A DNA stretch of 64,000 bases, taken from assembly GCF_003325355.1 (NCBI RefSeq), contig NZ_CP030850.1:5635501-5699500 (forward strand). Direction: 5' to 3'. Positions 8,769 through 18,018 of this stretch are shown here, piece after piece. Both the position numbers and the translations under genes were made by a program. How positions within the stretch are numbered: position 1 is the first letter of the stretch; every line of letters begins with the position of its first letter. Origin of the DNA: Runella rosea. Its GTDB lineage: Bacteria; Bacteroidota; Bacteroidia; Cytophagales; Spirosomataceae. Below the pieces are notes generated by a model, which was given only the letters and a program-made list of their open reading frames with translations, ran no database searches and was not told the origin of the DNA.

Positions 8769-11700
8769 TTAGAATGACACATTTAGGCCCAACGTCATGA
8801 TTCGCTGCATAGGGTACTCAATCGCCGCTGATTGAATGGATTCGGGGTCTAGAGGCTTACGCATTTTGGTGTACTCCCAGAGGTTCATGCCCGTAGCAAA
8901 TACCTGCGCTCTACCCATACCGATTTTCTTGATCAAGTTTTGAGGGAGATCATAGCTAAACGTGATGTTTTTCAGACGGATATAAGCGGCACTTTGTAAG
9001 TAGCGTGACTGTACCTGCACGTTTTTCTTGTCGTTGGTTGAAATGTGCGCGGCAGGAAAATACGCGTCGCGGTTGTCTTCACGCCAGGTGTCGGTGATGT
9101 AATAACGCTCTACGTGGCCCGCATTGTACGGAAAGAACCACGTCCAGTTGTCGGCGCTGGGCCAGTGGTCTTTTCTACCAATTCCCTGAAAGAACAATCC
9201 CAATCGGAAGTTTTTATAGCTAATACCGCTGTTGATACCAAAGGTATAACGTGGGGTAGAATTTCCGATGATTTTACGGTCACCAGGGTTGCCCACGGTG
9301 TTATTACCGAGGGTAATGTTGCCATCACCGTTGATATCAGCGTACTGAATGTCACCTGCTCTCCAGTTGTTACCGATGTTTGTTTGTTTGGGCGCTTTGG
9401 CCACGTCGTCGGCGGTTTGGAAAATTCCTACGGTTTCAAATCCCCAAATTTCGCCTAACTGCTGCCCAACACGGTAGTTGTTAATGGCTCCCGTGGGATT
9501 ATTAAACTTGGTGATTTCGGCTGTCCAGTCAGAAAGGGCAAGGGTTACGTCATAGTTCCAGTCTTTTTTGATACGGTCGCGCCATGTCATTGATAGCTCC
9601 CAGCCTTTGGTGCGTAGGTCGGCGGCGTTTTCCTGTGGGGCGTTGGTTCCTAAGATGGCTGGATAAGTCACGTTCATGAGCATGTCTTTGGTATCCCGTG
9701 TGAAGAGGTCAAAAGAAGCGTCTAAACGGCCTTTCAGCATGGTAAAATCAAGACCAATGTTTTTGGAAACTACCGTTTCCCAAGTCAGGTTGGGGCTTAC
9801 CAAACCCGCCGCCGTTACCACAGGGATGGTACCCGTACCAAAGATGTAAGGTGATTGACCCGTTCCCATAGTAGAAACATAGGGGTAAAAGTTGTTGCCC
9901 AACAGCTGATTGCCCAGTGTTCCGTACGAAGCCCGAATTTTCAGATTGTCTAGCCATTTACTGGTACCCGCCATGAAGTTTTCGTTGCTGATACGCCATC
10001 CTGCCGAGAAAGAAGGAAAAAAGCCAAAACGGCTGGCTTGCGGAAAGCGTGAGGTACCATCGTAGCGCCCGTTCAATTCAATCAAATACCGCTCGCGGTA
10101 GTTATAATTTAGGCGGTAAAAAGCCCCGCGCAAAGCCACATGTGACTTGCTGCCGAAGGTTTGCTGAACCCCCGTAGTGGCGTTTAGGTCAGTAACCAGC
10201 GGCGTAATAAGCCCTCGGGCCTGTGCGCCCGTAAAGCGGTTTTGGCCGCGTTCTTGGTTGAAACCCACCATCGCGGTCATGTTGTGGTTTACCGAAAGCG
10301 GTAATTTGTATTCCGCAAAAGCGTTGAAAACGTAGTATTGATTGTACGTATTTTCGTTACGAATCCAGTCATCACCGCTAAATCCATTGCTTATTAGGTT
10401 GGCGGCCAGTAAGTTGGCGTCCACAATTTCAATTTTGCTTTGTACATCTTGGTACATGCGATTGAAAATGTTGTACGAGAAATCCGAACGGATTTTTAGG
10501 CCTTTTAGCGGCGTAAGGGTTACCCCTTGGGTCAGCCAGATGTCGTTGTTGGTATAAGTGGTGCGGCCTCCGTCTTTCAGGTAAGGGAAGAAGTTGGTGC
10601 CGCCGAAATATTTACCGATATAGGGTGCGTACTTCTCGCGGTCGCCTTGAGTTACATAAAATGGTAAATCTGGAAATTGAATCGGCATGATGGGCGGAAC
10701 ACGCGCTAGCGAGTTGATGTTTACGTCCCAGTTGTAGAAGTGGGGTTTATTGCTGTTTTCTGAGTTAAAAACCACTTTTTCGTCCAAACTCAACCAGTCA
10801 TTTACTTTAAAATCAGCTTTTACTAAGATGTTATAACGCTTGAAGGTTTCATTTTTTGATTTTTCTTTCAAATAACCATCCTTGCTGAAGTATCCTAACG
10901 AGACAAAAAATTTCGACTTGTCAGAACCACCCGAAACCGATAAATCCGATTGGTTGGTCGGGGCGTAGTCTGTCATGATTTGGTTTTGATAGTCATTAAA
11001 ACCGTAGTAACGAAGCGCTCCGTTGACTACTTTCCATTGGGGAGCCGTTGCGGGATTTTCGGAATAGGCTTTGGTGCCTGCCACCATGTCGGCGTCGTAG
11101 GAAGGTACGCCACTGGTACGGATATTGGCCGCATTACGGGCCTGCACAAACTCGTAAGGATCGGTTACTACATCCATGTTGAAAATGGGCTTGGCCAACG
11201 ACGTCTGTGTGCCGAAATTGACCGTCACTTTGCCACTTTTACCGCTTTTGGTGGTCACTAAAACTACCCCAAACGCCGCCCGTGCGCCATAAACGGCCGC
11301 GGCAGAGGCATCTTTGAGTACGCTGATGCTTTCAATGTCGTTGGGGTTGATTCGGTTTAAATCCATTGGTACGTTATCGACCAATACCAGCGGCGCGCCG
11401 CCATTGATGGACTCATAACCCCGGATGTTGAACGTAACTGCTTGTGCGGGGTCACCGTTGCGCACGTTGACGTTCAGGTTGGGAATCACGCCTTGCAAAC
11501 CTTCCCCTGCGTTGGCGATGGGGCGATTCATCAGGCGTTTGCTGTCGGCGGTTCCTACGGCCCCAGTCAGGTTTACTTTTTCCTGTACCCCATACCCAAC
11601 CACCACGACTTCTTCGAGGGCTTTGGTGTCGATTTCCAGGGAAAGGTTGACGACTGAGCGGCCAGCTACTGCTATTTCCTGCTTCAAGTAGCCGATAAAA

Positions 11701-11954
11701 CTCACCACGAGCGTTGTATTATTGCTGTTGGGCACTTTGAGGGTGTATTTTCCCGTATTGTCGGTGGTAGTTCCTTGGTTGGTTCCTTTTACAAGGATAC
11801 TGACGCCGGGCAGACCTTCGCCGTTTTCAGCCGCCGTGATTTGTCCCGAAATGCTTTGACTTCGGGCTACACTCGCCAGGCAAAATATCCCTAAAATACT
11901 GCCTAAAAGCGTATTTCGGGCGATTTGCCAACATACGTGTAATTGTTTTTTCAT
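8769..11954 (-). CDS. SusC/RagA family TonB-linked outer-membrane protein (pair 1)
   Basis: The 1061-residue product has a signal peptide (to about residue 32), a carboxypeptidase-D-regulatory-like domain (about 34-112), the SusC motif EEVVVVGYG followed by the plug (about 116-240), then a TonB-dependent beta-barrel. It ends in a normal aromatic C-terminus (LGLNVSF). It lacks the N-terminal STN signalling domain seen in the second SusC at 18019, so it should not talk to the FecR anti-sigma factor. Its upstream region instead contains a LacI-type operator block shared with the LacI gene, separated from the start by a leader of about 470 nt. Confidence 0.95.
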   Translation of the reverse strand: MKKQLHVCWQIARNTLLGSILGIFCLASVARSQSISGQITAAENGEGLPGVSILVKGTNQGTTTDNTGKYTLKVPNSNNTTLVVSFIGYLKQEIAVAGRSVVNLSLEIDTKALEEVVVVGYGVQEKVNLTGAVGTADSKRLMNRPIANAGEGLQGVIPNLNVNVRNGDPAQAVTFNIRGYESINGGAPLVLVDNVPMDLNRINPNDIESISVLKDASAAAVYGARAAFGVVLVTTKSGKSGKVTVNFGTQTSLAKPIFNMDVVTDPYEFVQARNAANIRTSGVPSYDADMVAGTKAYSENPATAPQWKVVNGALRYYGFNDYQNQIMTDYAPTNQSDLSVSGGSDKSKFFVSLGYFSKDGYLKEKSKNETFKRYNILVKADFKVNDWLSLDEKVVFNSENSNKPHFYNWDVNINSLARVPPIMPIQFPDLPFYVTQGDREKYAPYIGKYFGGTNFFPYLKDGGRTTYTNNDIWLTQGVTLTPLKGLKIRSDFSYNIFNRMYQDVQSKIEIVDANLLAANLISNGFSGDDWIRNENTYNQYYVFNAFAEYKLPLSVNHNMTAMVGFNQERGQNRFTGAQARGLITPLVTDLNATTGVQQTFGSKSHVALRGAFYRLNYNYRERYLIELNGRYDGTSRFPQASRFGFFPSFSAGWRISNENFMAGTSKWLDNLKIRASYGTLGNQLLGNNFYPYVSTMGTGQSPYIFGTGTIPVVTAAGLVSPNLTWETVVSKNIGLDFTMLKGRLDASFDLFTRDTKDMLMNVTYPAILGTNAPQENAADLRTKGWELSMTWRDRIKKDWNYDVTLALSDWTAEITKFNNPTGAINNYRVGQQLGEIWGFETVGIFQTADDVAKAPKQTNIGNNWRAGDIQYADINGDGNITLGNNTVGNPGDRKIIGNSTPRYTFGINSGISYKNFRLGLFFQGIGRKDHWPSADNWTWFFPYNAGHVERYYITDTWREDNRDAYFPAAHISTNDKKNVQVQSRYLQSAAYIRLKNITFSYDLPQNLIKKIGMGRAQVFATGMNLWEYTKMRKPLDPESIQSAAIEYPMQRIMTLGLNVSF

Positions 11955-12064
11955 TAGTTAAGTTGTTTTAAGTGAAATTATTAAGAAAAGGTAAGCGTAT
12001 AGTAAGTATAAGAAAAGTGGTTGTCAAACTCATGTTATACGCGTAGGCTGGCTGAATCTTTATG

Positions 12065-12112
12065 GGCAAATCAAAGCTAAGATGCTCCGCAACATCTCAG
12101 CTTTGATTTGCC
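12065..12112. other. Long leader hairpin upstream of SusC-1
   Basis: GGCAAATCAAAGCTAAGATG (12065-12084) pairs with CATCTCAGCTTTGATTTGCC (12093-12112) with one mismatch and an 8-nt loop. It lies 111 bp upstream of the SusC-1 start codon. It has no adjacent T-run, so an RNA-level control element or a processing site in the leader is as likely as a terminator for the upstream operon. Confidence 0.6.
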
Positions 12113-12421
12113 TTGATGTTGGGTTGATTTTGATAGAATTCAAACTTTGTATTGGAGAAACGGGCCGCGTCACACCTGAACGCCTGAGATTGCTGTTTGG
12201 GGTAAAATGTTTATGGTTAAAGTACTTATTTTATATTAACTATTAAAGGGTAATTATTAAAAAAGTACAATAGTGGTGTGTGAAAAAAAATCGAAAGAAA
12301 GTAAATTTGATTTTGTTTTAAAAGAAGTTTTTACCCTTTTCTACTTTAAAAATATGGGTAAATTACTATTTATAAATAAAATAAGACAATAGATAGGCTA
12401 AATTTCTGCTGATAATTTTTA

Positions 12422-12447
12422 CGCAAACGTTTGCGGTTACGTTTGCA
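12422..12447 (-). promoter_or_regulatory. LacI-type operator block upstream of SusC/D-1
   Basis: The 14-bp perfect palindrome CGCAAACGTTTGCG (12422-12435) is followed by a second half-site GTTACGTTTGCA. The whole 26-nt block is the exact reverse complement of 24793-24818 in front of the LacI gene. CGCAAACGTTTGCG has the CG-centred form typical of LacI-family operators. A further half-site (ACGTTTG) lies near 12460. Binding by the LacI protein at 24961 is inference from the shared sequence. Confidence 0.8.
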
Positions 12448-12597
12448 GTTTTTGGTTTTTACGTTTGGGCAACTTGAAAAAATTAAACTAGCATTTGTGG
12501 CTCAAAAATTAAATCGACTAACGTATAGTCACCTTTGTGATTTGGATATAAAAATAATCTACTTTTTAGGGAAGCAGTAGCTGAGAAGGGCGTTAGA

Positions 12598-13407
12598 TTA
12601 GTGAGAGGATATTTTTTCCAGCAATTCGGGCTTTGCGACGACTTTTTTCAAATAGGTAAACAATTTGCCACCGTGAGAGGCATCAACCACGCGGTGGTCG
12701 AGGGCGGCTCCGAGGGTAAGAATGGTGCGTGGAACAATCTCGTTGTTGACCACCCAAGGCTTTTTGGAAATGCCACCCACAATGAGCACAAAAGAAACAT
12801 TGGCCGACGGAAACAACGCAGGGTAGCCAATATCCAGCCCGAGGCTGCCGATATTGGACAGAAAAAATGCTCCGAAGTGATTGGCCGACAGGTTCAGGAA
12901 AGGAATCGAAAGCCCCAAATGCACCGTGAGGTATTTGATAAACTGATACACTATTCCGCGTAACGGCCACGGAATACGCGCCAACGAATCTTTCATGGCC
13001 TTCGATGTATCTGCTCCTTTTTGGGCAATTTGGATTTCTTTGCGGAGGTATTCGACGAGTTCGGCCAGAGTGTAGGTGTCGATGTTGTTCATTTTGACCG
13101 AACCCATTTCGCCGTCGTGGCGCAGTACGCTCACCGTGGCGTCGATGTGAGGGTGGGTGTAGATGTTGCCGCGTTTGAGGTAGGTATTGAATTCAGGCAC
13201 TTCTTCTTTGATGGCGCGGGCCGTTGCCAACAGAAAAAAATGGGTCAGTGTGGCTTTGACGCCCGCTTTGCGTTGGGCCTGGATGTAGCGTTCTAGATCA
13301 GTAATGTCGATTTCGACTGAGCCGAAAATCTTTGAATCAATGGGTTTTTTATAAATCGTGGAGGCGGTTTTGCGCCACGTTGTATTGAAGGTTTCCGAAG
13401 GGTTCAT
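12598..13407 (-). CDS. E2-type (2-oxoacid dehydrogenase) acyltransferase catalytic domain protein
   Basis: The 269-residue product matches the catalytic fold of dihydrolipoamide acyltransferases and chloramphenicol acetyltransferases. It has an N-terminal KATLTHFFLLATARAI stretch, FLSNIGSLG, and LGAALDHRVVDASHGG near the C-terminus, where the His of DHR is the expected catalytic base (the usual HRxxDG reads HRVVDA). There is no lipoyl or E1/E3-binding domain, so it is not a normal dehydrogenase component. It has no signal peptide. It starts 6 bp after the heparinase-like gene, which ties it to the PUL operon. A CoA-dependent acyl transfer in the cytoplasm is plausible; the acceptor is unknown. 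Confidence 0.8.
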   Translation of the reverse strand: MNPSETFNTTWRKTASTIYKKPIDSKIFGSVEIDITDLERYIQAQRKAGVKATLTHFFLLATARAIKEEVPEFNTYLKRGNIYTHPHIDATVSVLRHDGEMGSVKMNNIDTYTLAELVEYLRKEIQIAQKGADTSKAMKDSLARIPWPLRGIVYQFIKYLTVHLGLSIPFLNLSANHFGAFFLSNIGSLGLDIGYPALFPSANVSFVLIVGGISKKPWVVNNEIVPRTILTLGAALDHRVVDASHGGKLFTYLKKVVAKPELLEKISSH

Positions 13408-13413
13408 GGGGTA

Positions 13414-15279
13414 TTAAGACATCTTCGGCGTTAATTTAACCACAATTTTTATTTCTCCAGTTTGATTTGGTAGGCGCAGCATCAGACGACTGTTGCCTGT
13501 ATTCAATTTTTCGGGGGCTTTTTGCGTCGCTGATTCTACCGTAAATTCTGCTCCTACGGGAGTGATGATCTCAGCTTCAAGGGTGCGGGTGGTAATGGTA
13601 GAATTGCGTAAAATGGCCTTTCCGCCCTTCAAAAGCTCAATTTGGTTGGCGGTTGTCATGCCCCAAGCCACTTCCGTATTTTTGGTTAACTTGTGCGTAT
13701 CTTCGATTAAAAATGCTTTTCTGGTCTCAATCATGCTGATTTTTCGGGTGCTTTTGGACGAAAAATCGCGGTAAGCTTCCGTCAAATCAAGTACGGCAGA
13801 CGGGGTTGCGGTGTTTAGATTGGTTTCGATAAAATTTGCTTTGGCCAGCTCATATTGGTTTTTATTACCCAATAACGGCACGTTGTGACTAAACGAATTG
13901 AGGCGATAGTATGCCCAGCGTTGGCCACCCACGCCCATGGTCCAGTAGCCAGGCAGGTTATAATCGTCGGAGCCCAGATCCCGCGCCCAGCGCACGCCAC
14001 CAGCTTCCAGTTCAAAATTGCCCAAGTCGAGGTGCGAGTGTTCAGAGCTATTCACCCCACCTTTGATGCCCAACCAAAGGGCATTTGGGTCGTTCCAAGC
14101 GCTCCGCAGGGTAACCACTTCGACTTTCCCTTTAAAATAACTGTCCAAATCGCGGGTAGGAGTGCTAGTCGTGGGCGCTTGGTACCACAGCACATGGTGC
14201 GGCTGCGCCAATAAACTGCGGTTTTTGATGACTTCGTGGGCGTAGTTGGAAATGTTGGCGTTGTTGTAGATTTTAGCCAGATAAAAAAAGGCTTTGGAAG
14301 CGTCGGATTTGCTGTTTTCGCCCGCATCGGCAAAGTTTAAAAAACCGTAGTTGGGTGACGTACAAATCATCGGAACCAAGCCTGTTTTATCTAACCCTGC
14401 CGATTTGTCCAAGTCGCCCATTGTGCCCAAGGCTGATTGCAACGCTGCCATGCCGTACACCAAATACTCCGTGGCGTAGCTCCAGTAGGCAGGGCCTTCG
14501 TACCAAAGTCCGTCGGGTGCGTAGTTTTTGAGGGCTACGGGCATATTTTGTAAGGCCAAAGGAACGAAATCTCGCGCGTAAGTAGGGTCGGTTTCGGCTA
14601 CAGCCAATGCGCCTACAATGAGTCCGCCGTTGCATACTTGATTCCAGTTGTTTTCGGCTTTGCTCCACCATTCGGCAGCGTAGCGTTTGCGGTATTCGGC
14701 CAATCCGTGTTTTTTGATACCTTCTCGAAGCACATCTCGGTCGGCTTGGCTCAGGTCGGCATATAGCCAATCATAACCAATCGCTACGCCATGCAGCATT
14801 TCGGCAACGTCCAAAAAATGAGAGGGATTCCAGTCAGAAAACGCACAAACGGCTTTCAGATTGGTAACGGCGGCGGTCAGGTATTTTTTGTCGTTGGTGA
14901 GGCGGTAACTTAGCGACAGATGCGTGACGCGGTTGAGCAATTCGCGGCTTACGCCCAGTAGCCGGGGGCCTTCCAACACCCGTTGTAAGGGTGCTTTGGT
15001 GAGCATGGCGTTGGCCGTTGCCAACACCGCTTTGATGTATTTATCGAGCGTAGGGTCGGTTTTTTGCAATGTTTTCAGCTCTTCAATGCGCTCATTGGAA
15101 AGCATCAGGCGTGGATGCTCAGCCTTGATGGTTTTTAAAATGCCCGTAAATTCGGGCATGGATGGGGTGGTTTCCGCTGGTTTGCAGGACTCTGTTGCCC
15201 ATAGGAAAAACACAGCATACAGGCAACAGAGAACTGTTTTTAGTTTCTTACCTGCATTTTGACGGGTTGTCTTTGACAT
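13414..15279 (-). CDS. Heparinase II/III family protein, putative polysaccharide lyase (second copy)
   Basis: The 621-residue product has an N-terminal hydrophobic export segment ending in TESCKP, possibly a lipoprotein with C32 although the lipobox is weak. The toroid domain carries FSDWNPSHFLDVAEM, GYDWLY and NNWNQVCNGGLIVGAL; the C-terminal part carries SEHSHLDLGNFELEAGGVRW. It is a paralogue of the protein at 3526-5412. Its first 32 bp overlap the end of the DUF1080 gene and its stop is 6 bp before the E2-like gene, so the three genes form one operon. It is probably active on uronic-acid polymers; the substrate is not determined. Confidence 0.85.
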   Translation of the reverse strand: MSKTTRQNAGKKLKTVLCCLYAVFFLWATESCKPAETTPSMPEFTGILKTIKAEHPRLMLSNERIEELKTLQKTDPTLDKYIKAVLATANAMLTKAPLQRVLEGPRLLGVSRELLNRVTHLSLSYRLTNDKKYLTAAVTNLKAVCAFSDWNPSHFLDVAEMLHGVAIGYDWLYADLSQADRDVLREGIKKHGLAEYRKRYAAEWWSKAENNWNQVCNGGLIVGALAVAETDPTYARDFVPLALQNMPVALKNYAPDGLWYEGPAYWSYATEYLVYGMAALQSALGTMGDLDKSAGLDKTGLVPMICTSPNYGFLNFADAGENSKSDASKAFFYLAKIYNNANISNYAHEVIKNRSLLAQPHHVLWYQAPTTSTPTRDLDSYFKGKVEVVTLRSAWNDPNALWLGIKGGVNSSEHSHLDLGNFELEAGGVRWARDLGSDDYNLPGYWTMGVGGQRWAYYRLNSFSHNVPLLGNKNQYELAKANFIETNLNTATPSAVLDLTEAYRDFSSKSTRKISMIETRKAFLIEDTHKLTKNTEVAWGMTTANQIELLKGGKAILRNSTITTRTLEAEIITPVGAEFTVESATQKAPEKLNTGNSRLMLRLPNQTGEIKIVVKLTPKMS

Positions 15280-16123
15280 AATACGGTCGGTATGATTTGG
15301 ATTTCGGGTCCATGCAGCCTTCCAGATTCAAGAGTTGGATGTTTCTGAAATCAATTTCCTGTCCTTCACTTTGCAAGGCAATGAATCCTTCTTTGAGCAT
15401 TTTACCGTCTTGTTTGATGGCGGGGTCATAACGATTAGCCACTCCACCGCCGATTTGTGGGTTTGCATATTGCAGCACTACTTCGCCGTTGATCTTGTGC
15501 GTGATGAGCGAGTCGCCCAACACGATGAGTTCGGCCGTTACCCATTCTTCTTTAGGGTAGGTTTTGGACGTTGAGTTGATGCAGTGACGGGGGTCTTTTT
15601 TACCTTCAAAAATCACGTCGGTACCCGGTGAGCACATGTTGCCAGTGGGGCGTGGCTTGCCGTCAGCTAGTCCTGCCAAAAACTGCATTTCTACCGAGAT
15701 AGGCCAATCCTGTTCTTTGGGCATGGTGTGCGGGTCTTGGGAGTGAAACATCACGCCGCTGTTTAGCTCCGTATAACTCGGAGCATCTTTGCGCCATATT
15801 CCCGTAAACCTATACTCCATTTTGAGGTGATAATAGGAGTAAGGTGTGTTGAAGTACAAATGCCCGTAGCGCTCATTGAACTTATCATATTGATCGTAGC
15901 GCACTTTGATGATGCCATCTTCCACCCGGAACGTCTTCCCATAGTTATCACCGACCTCGTGGTGGTGAATTTTGACCGTCCAGTTTTTGATATTTTTTCC
16001 GTTAAACAAAGAAATCCAATCTTCTTTGTCTTCCTTATTAGACGGGGTAAACGACATGATTCCCACCAGTAGGAGGGCCAAAGAGGAGGAAAGGAGTCGA
16101 GAAGCTGTAATGACAGGTTTCAT
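15248..16123 (-). CDS. DUF1080 (3-keto-disaccharide hydrolase-like, PF06439) secreted protein
   Basis: I choose the ATG at 16121-16123 (MKPVITASRLLSSS, 291 residues) because it opens a proper signal peptide; an upstream TTG at 16147 would add eight unlikely residues and overlap the operator. The core is concanavalin-like: WISLFNGKNIKNWTVKIH, then YHLKMEYRF, SGVMFHSQDP, and the family ending GFIALQSEGQEIDFRNIQLL. PF06439 proteins bind or cleave sugars, with 3-keto-glycosides reported for some members. The gene begins the three-gene DUF1080 / heparinase / E2-like operon. A LacI-type palindrome lies 21 bp upstream of the start. Confidence 0.85.
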   Translation of the reverse strand: MKPVITASRLLSSSLALLLVGIMSFTPSNKEDKEDWISLFNGKNIKNWTVKIHHHEVGDNYGKTFRVEDGIIKVRYDQYDKFNERYGHLYFNTPYSYYHLKMEYRFTGIWRKDAPSYTELNSGVMFHSQDPHTMPKEQDWPISVEMQFLAGLADGKPRPTGNMCSPGTDVIFEGKKDPRHCINSTSKTYPKEEWVTAELIVLGDSLITHKINGEVVLQYANPQIGGGVANRYDPAIKQDGKMLKEGFIALQSEGQEIDFRNIQLLNLEGCMDPKSKSYRPYYVKDNPSKCR

Positions 16124-16143
16124 GATGGTTGTGAGTGGTTGGT

Positions 16144-16155
16144 ACAAACGTTTGT
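16144..16155 (-). promoter_or_regulatory. Candidate LacI-type operator at the DUF1080 operon
   Basis: ACAAACGTTTGT is a 12-bp perfect palindrome with the same AAACGTTT centre as the operators at 12422-12435 and 24803-24820. It lies just upstream of the chosen start at 16123, between that operon and the terminator of SusC/D-2. The core is shared but the outermost bases differ (A/T instead of G/C), so it may be a weaker site. Confidence 0.6.
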
Positions 16156-16232
16156 TCTTTGCTACTGCATCAAGAGAATTATGACCCGCATTTACTATTG
16201 ACTACTAAAGTGTTTTTATCGAAAAAAAGAAA

Positions 16233-16276
16233 GGCACACAAAACACACCGTTGTTTTGTAGGTGTTTTATGTGCCT
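16233..16276 (-). terminator. Rho-independent terminator of the SusC/D-2 operon
   Basis: AGGCACACAAAACAC (16233-16247) pairs with GTGTTTTATGTGCCT (16262-16276) with one mismatch. On the minus strand the stem is followed directly by TTTCTTTTTTT. It lies 97 bp after the SusD-2 stop and before the DUF1080 operon, so the two operons are transcriptionally separable. Confidence 0.85.
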
Positions 16277-16342
16277 CTAAAGGTTTGTGTTGGATAAAAA
16301 TACCCCAAATTTGGTATCCTTGAGTAGGGGCTTTTGAAGGGC

Positions 16343-16362
16343 GTAGGATGCTTACATCCTAC
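16343..16362. repeat. Short palindrome after SusD-2
   Basis: GTAGGATG and CATCCTAC form a perfect 8-bp inverted pair with a CTTA loop, 11 bp beyond the SusD-2 stop. It looks like a small extragenic palindrome; no second copy was seen in this window. Confidence 0.5.
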
Positions 16363-16372
16363 ACCAATACGG

Positions 16373-17986
16373 TTACCAACCAGGATTTTGCTTCAACGAT
16401 GGGTTGAGTGAAATTTCGTTGATGGGCAATGGCCACAAATAATCTTTGGCAGGGTCAAACTTGCGGAAATTGGCCGCCTGAACCAAAATAAAGTTATCGG
16501 GTGTCAGGTTGACGGTCGCGGGCGGAAATTCAGACTTAAAGAAATAGATGCCTAAAATGGGCTTTGGAAGCTCAACTTCGGCGATTTTCCAACGGATCAA
16601 ATCCCAGTACCGGAATCCTTCTTGGGCCAATTCTACGCGGCGTTCACGGCGGATTTCTTCGCGCATCGTTAGGCCATTGGTGGTTACAAAAGCATTGGTC
16701 AATTTGGCTACTCCAGCGCGGGCCCGTAGGCGGTTGAGGGTTAGGTCAAGGTCGGCGTCGCTGATGGCGTTGTCCAACTCAAAACGGGCCTCAGCGTAAG
16801 TAAGGAGTACCTCGGCGTAGCGCAAAACAGGGCGGTCGATGAGGGATGCCTGCGTATTCCAGTCGTCAACATTAGCAAACTTGCGGAACATATAGCCCGT
16901 TTTATTGAACGAAAGGTTGGCTACGTCGAAGATGGGTTTGGTGGTCATCTGGGCGTCGCCGCGTTTCATAAATGTGGCAATCATCCGGGCATCGCGGTTG
17001 GCAAATATCTCGATGGTGGCCGTTGGTGTTTTGTACAAAGGTGATTTAGTAATGGGCAGTCCATCGCTCATCACGTAGGAATCTGAAAGCGCTTTGGTTG
17101 GATTGGTGTTGCCGTTTTCGATAGAACCCCGATAGTAAGCGTGGGTTGAAACCCGGTCAGTGGTGGAAACGCCGTACTGGCGCACCATGATATTTTCGCG
17201 GTTTTGACGACCTTCTCCCTCGTATTGAAACAGGTTAAAATAGTTGCCGAACAAATCGTGCTGCTTACTGTCGATTACGGCTTTGGCGGCGTTGTAAGCG
17301 GCCGTCAAGTGCTTGACAGGGTCGCCAGAATTGTGGAATTTGGCGCGAGTGCCTTCAAACAACGCCACGCGGGCTTTGAACGCTAGTGCGGCAGTGTTGG
17401 AAATGCGACCGTAATTGGCGGTTCCCAAGGCCGTTGGCGTCGGCAATTTTGAGGCGGCAAAATCCAAGTCTTGGTACATTTGCTCAACAACTTGCTCACG
17501 TGGTGCAGCAGCGGCGGTTAGCTCGGGAGAATCATCCGTGAGCGTTTTTAAAATCAAAGGAACGTCGCCGTAGCGTTGTACCAACGAAAAATAACCAAAA
17601 GCCCTGAAAAAGCGAGCCTCGGCGATGTACCGGTCAATGATTGCTGCGCTGGCTTCGGTAGCGCGCGGAGCTTTTTCAATGATGTTGTTGGCGGCTCTGA
17701 TGAGCTGATACGGCGTGTTGTACGACCCGTCGGTAGATGGGGCCAAACGTGAGCCGTCGCTGATACCGTTTGACGATAAACCAATGGCGTCGTCCGACCA
17801 GTTGTCGTCGGTATTAAATCCAGGCATCCAAGTGTACAGATAATTGGCGGCTTGTTTAAGGTCGGATTCTGAGCGCCAGAAGGTGTCGTCGCTGATGGCG
17901 GTTTCTGGCAAGCGGTTCACTTCGCAAGCCGACAGTCCCAGCAGCAATGCGAAAGAGTAAGCGGTATAATTAAGTATTTTTTTCAT
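16373..17986 (-). CDS. SusD/RagB family glycan-binding lipoprotein (pair 2)
   Basis: The 537-residue product has a lipoprotein signal with acceptor C21 (LLGLSACEVN). It shows the SusD N-terminal pattern RLPETAISDDTFWRSESDLKQ, the central DRYIAEARFFRAFGYF segment, RRERRVELAQEGFRYWDLIRW, and the C-terminal LNPSLKQNPGW. It should bind glycan at the cell surface together with the SusC at 18019, whose gene ends 32 bp upstream. The length is normal. Confidence 0.95.
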   Translation of the reverse strand: MKKILNYTAYSFALLLGLSACEVNRLPETAISDDTFWRSESDLKQAANYLYTWMPGFNTDDNWSDDAIGLSSNGISDGSRLAPSTDGSYNTPYQLIRAANNIIEKAPRATEASAAIIDRYIAEARFFRAFGYFSLVQRYGDVPLILKTLTDDSPELTAAAAPREQVVEQMYQDLDFAASKLPTPTALGTANYGRISNTAALAFKARVALFEGTRAKFHNSGDPVKHLTAAYNAAKAVIDSKQHDLFGNYFNLFQYEGEGRQNRENIMVRQYGVSTTDRVSTHAYYRGSIENGNTNPTKALSDSYVMSDGLPITKSPLYKTPTATIEIFANRDARMIATFMKRGDAQMTTKPIFDVANLSFNKTGYMFRKFANVDDWNTQASLIDRPVLRYAEVLLTYAEARFELDNAISDADLDLTLNRLRARAGVAKLTNAFVTTNGLTMREEIRRERRVELAQEGFRYWDLIRWKIAEVELPKPILGIYFFKSEFPPATVNLTPDNFILVQAANFRKFDPAKDYLWPLPINEISLNPSLKQNPGW

Positions 17987-18018
17987 TTTCGAAAGTGCTA
18001 AAATTTAAAATTCGGTGC

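Larger units (their letters stand above)
11955..12597. other. 643-bp regulatory region upstream of SusC-1
   Basis: No coding sequence is visible. The region contains a 20-bp-arm hairpin near the SusC-1 start (12065-12112) and the LacI-type operator block (12422-12447). The stretch from 12230 to 12400 is very AT-rich. I could not find a clean TAnnTTTG promoter on the minus strand outside the hairpin (CAAAGCTA on the plus strand at 12072-12079 fits the consensus but lies in the stem). Confidence 0.6.
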
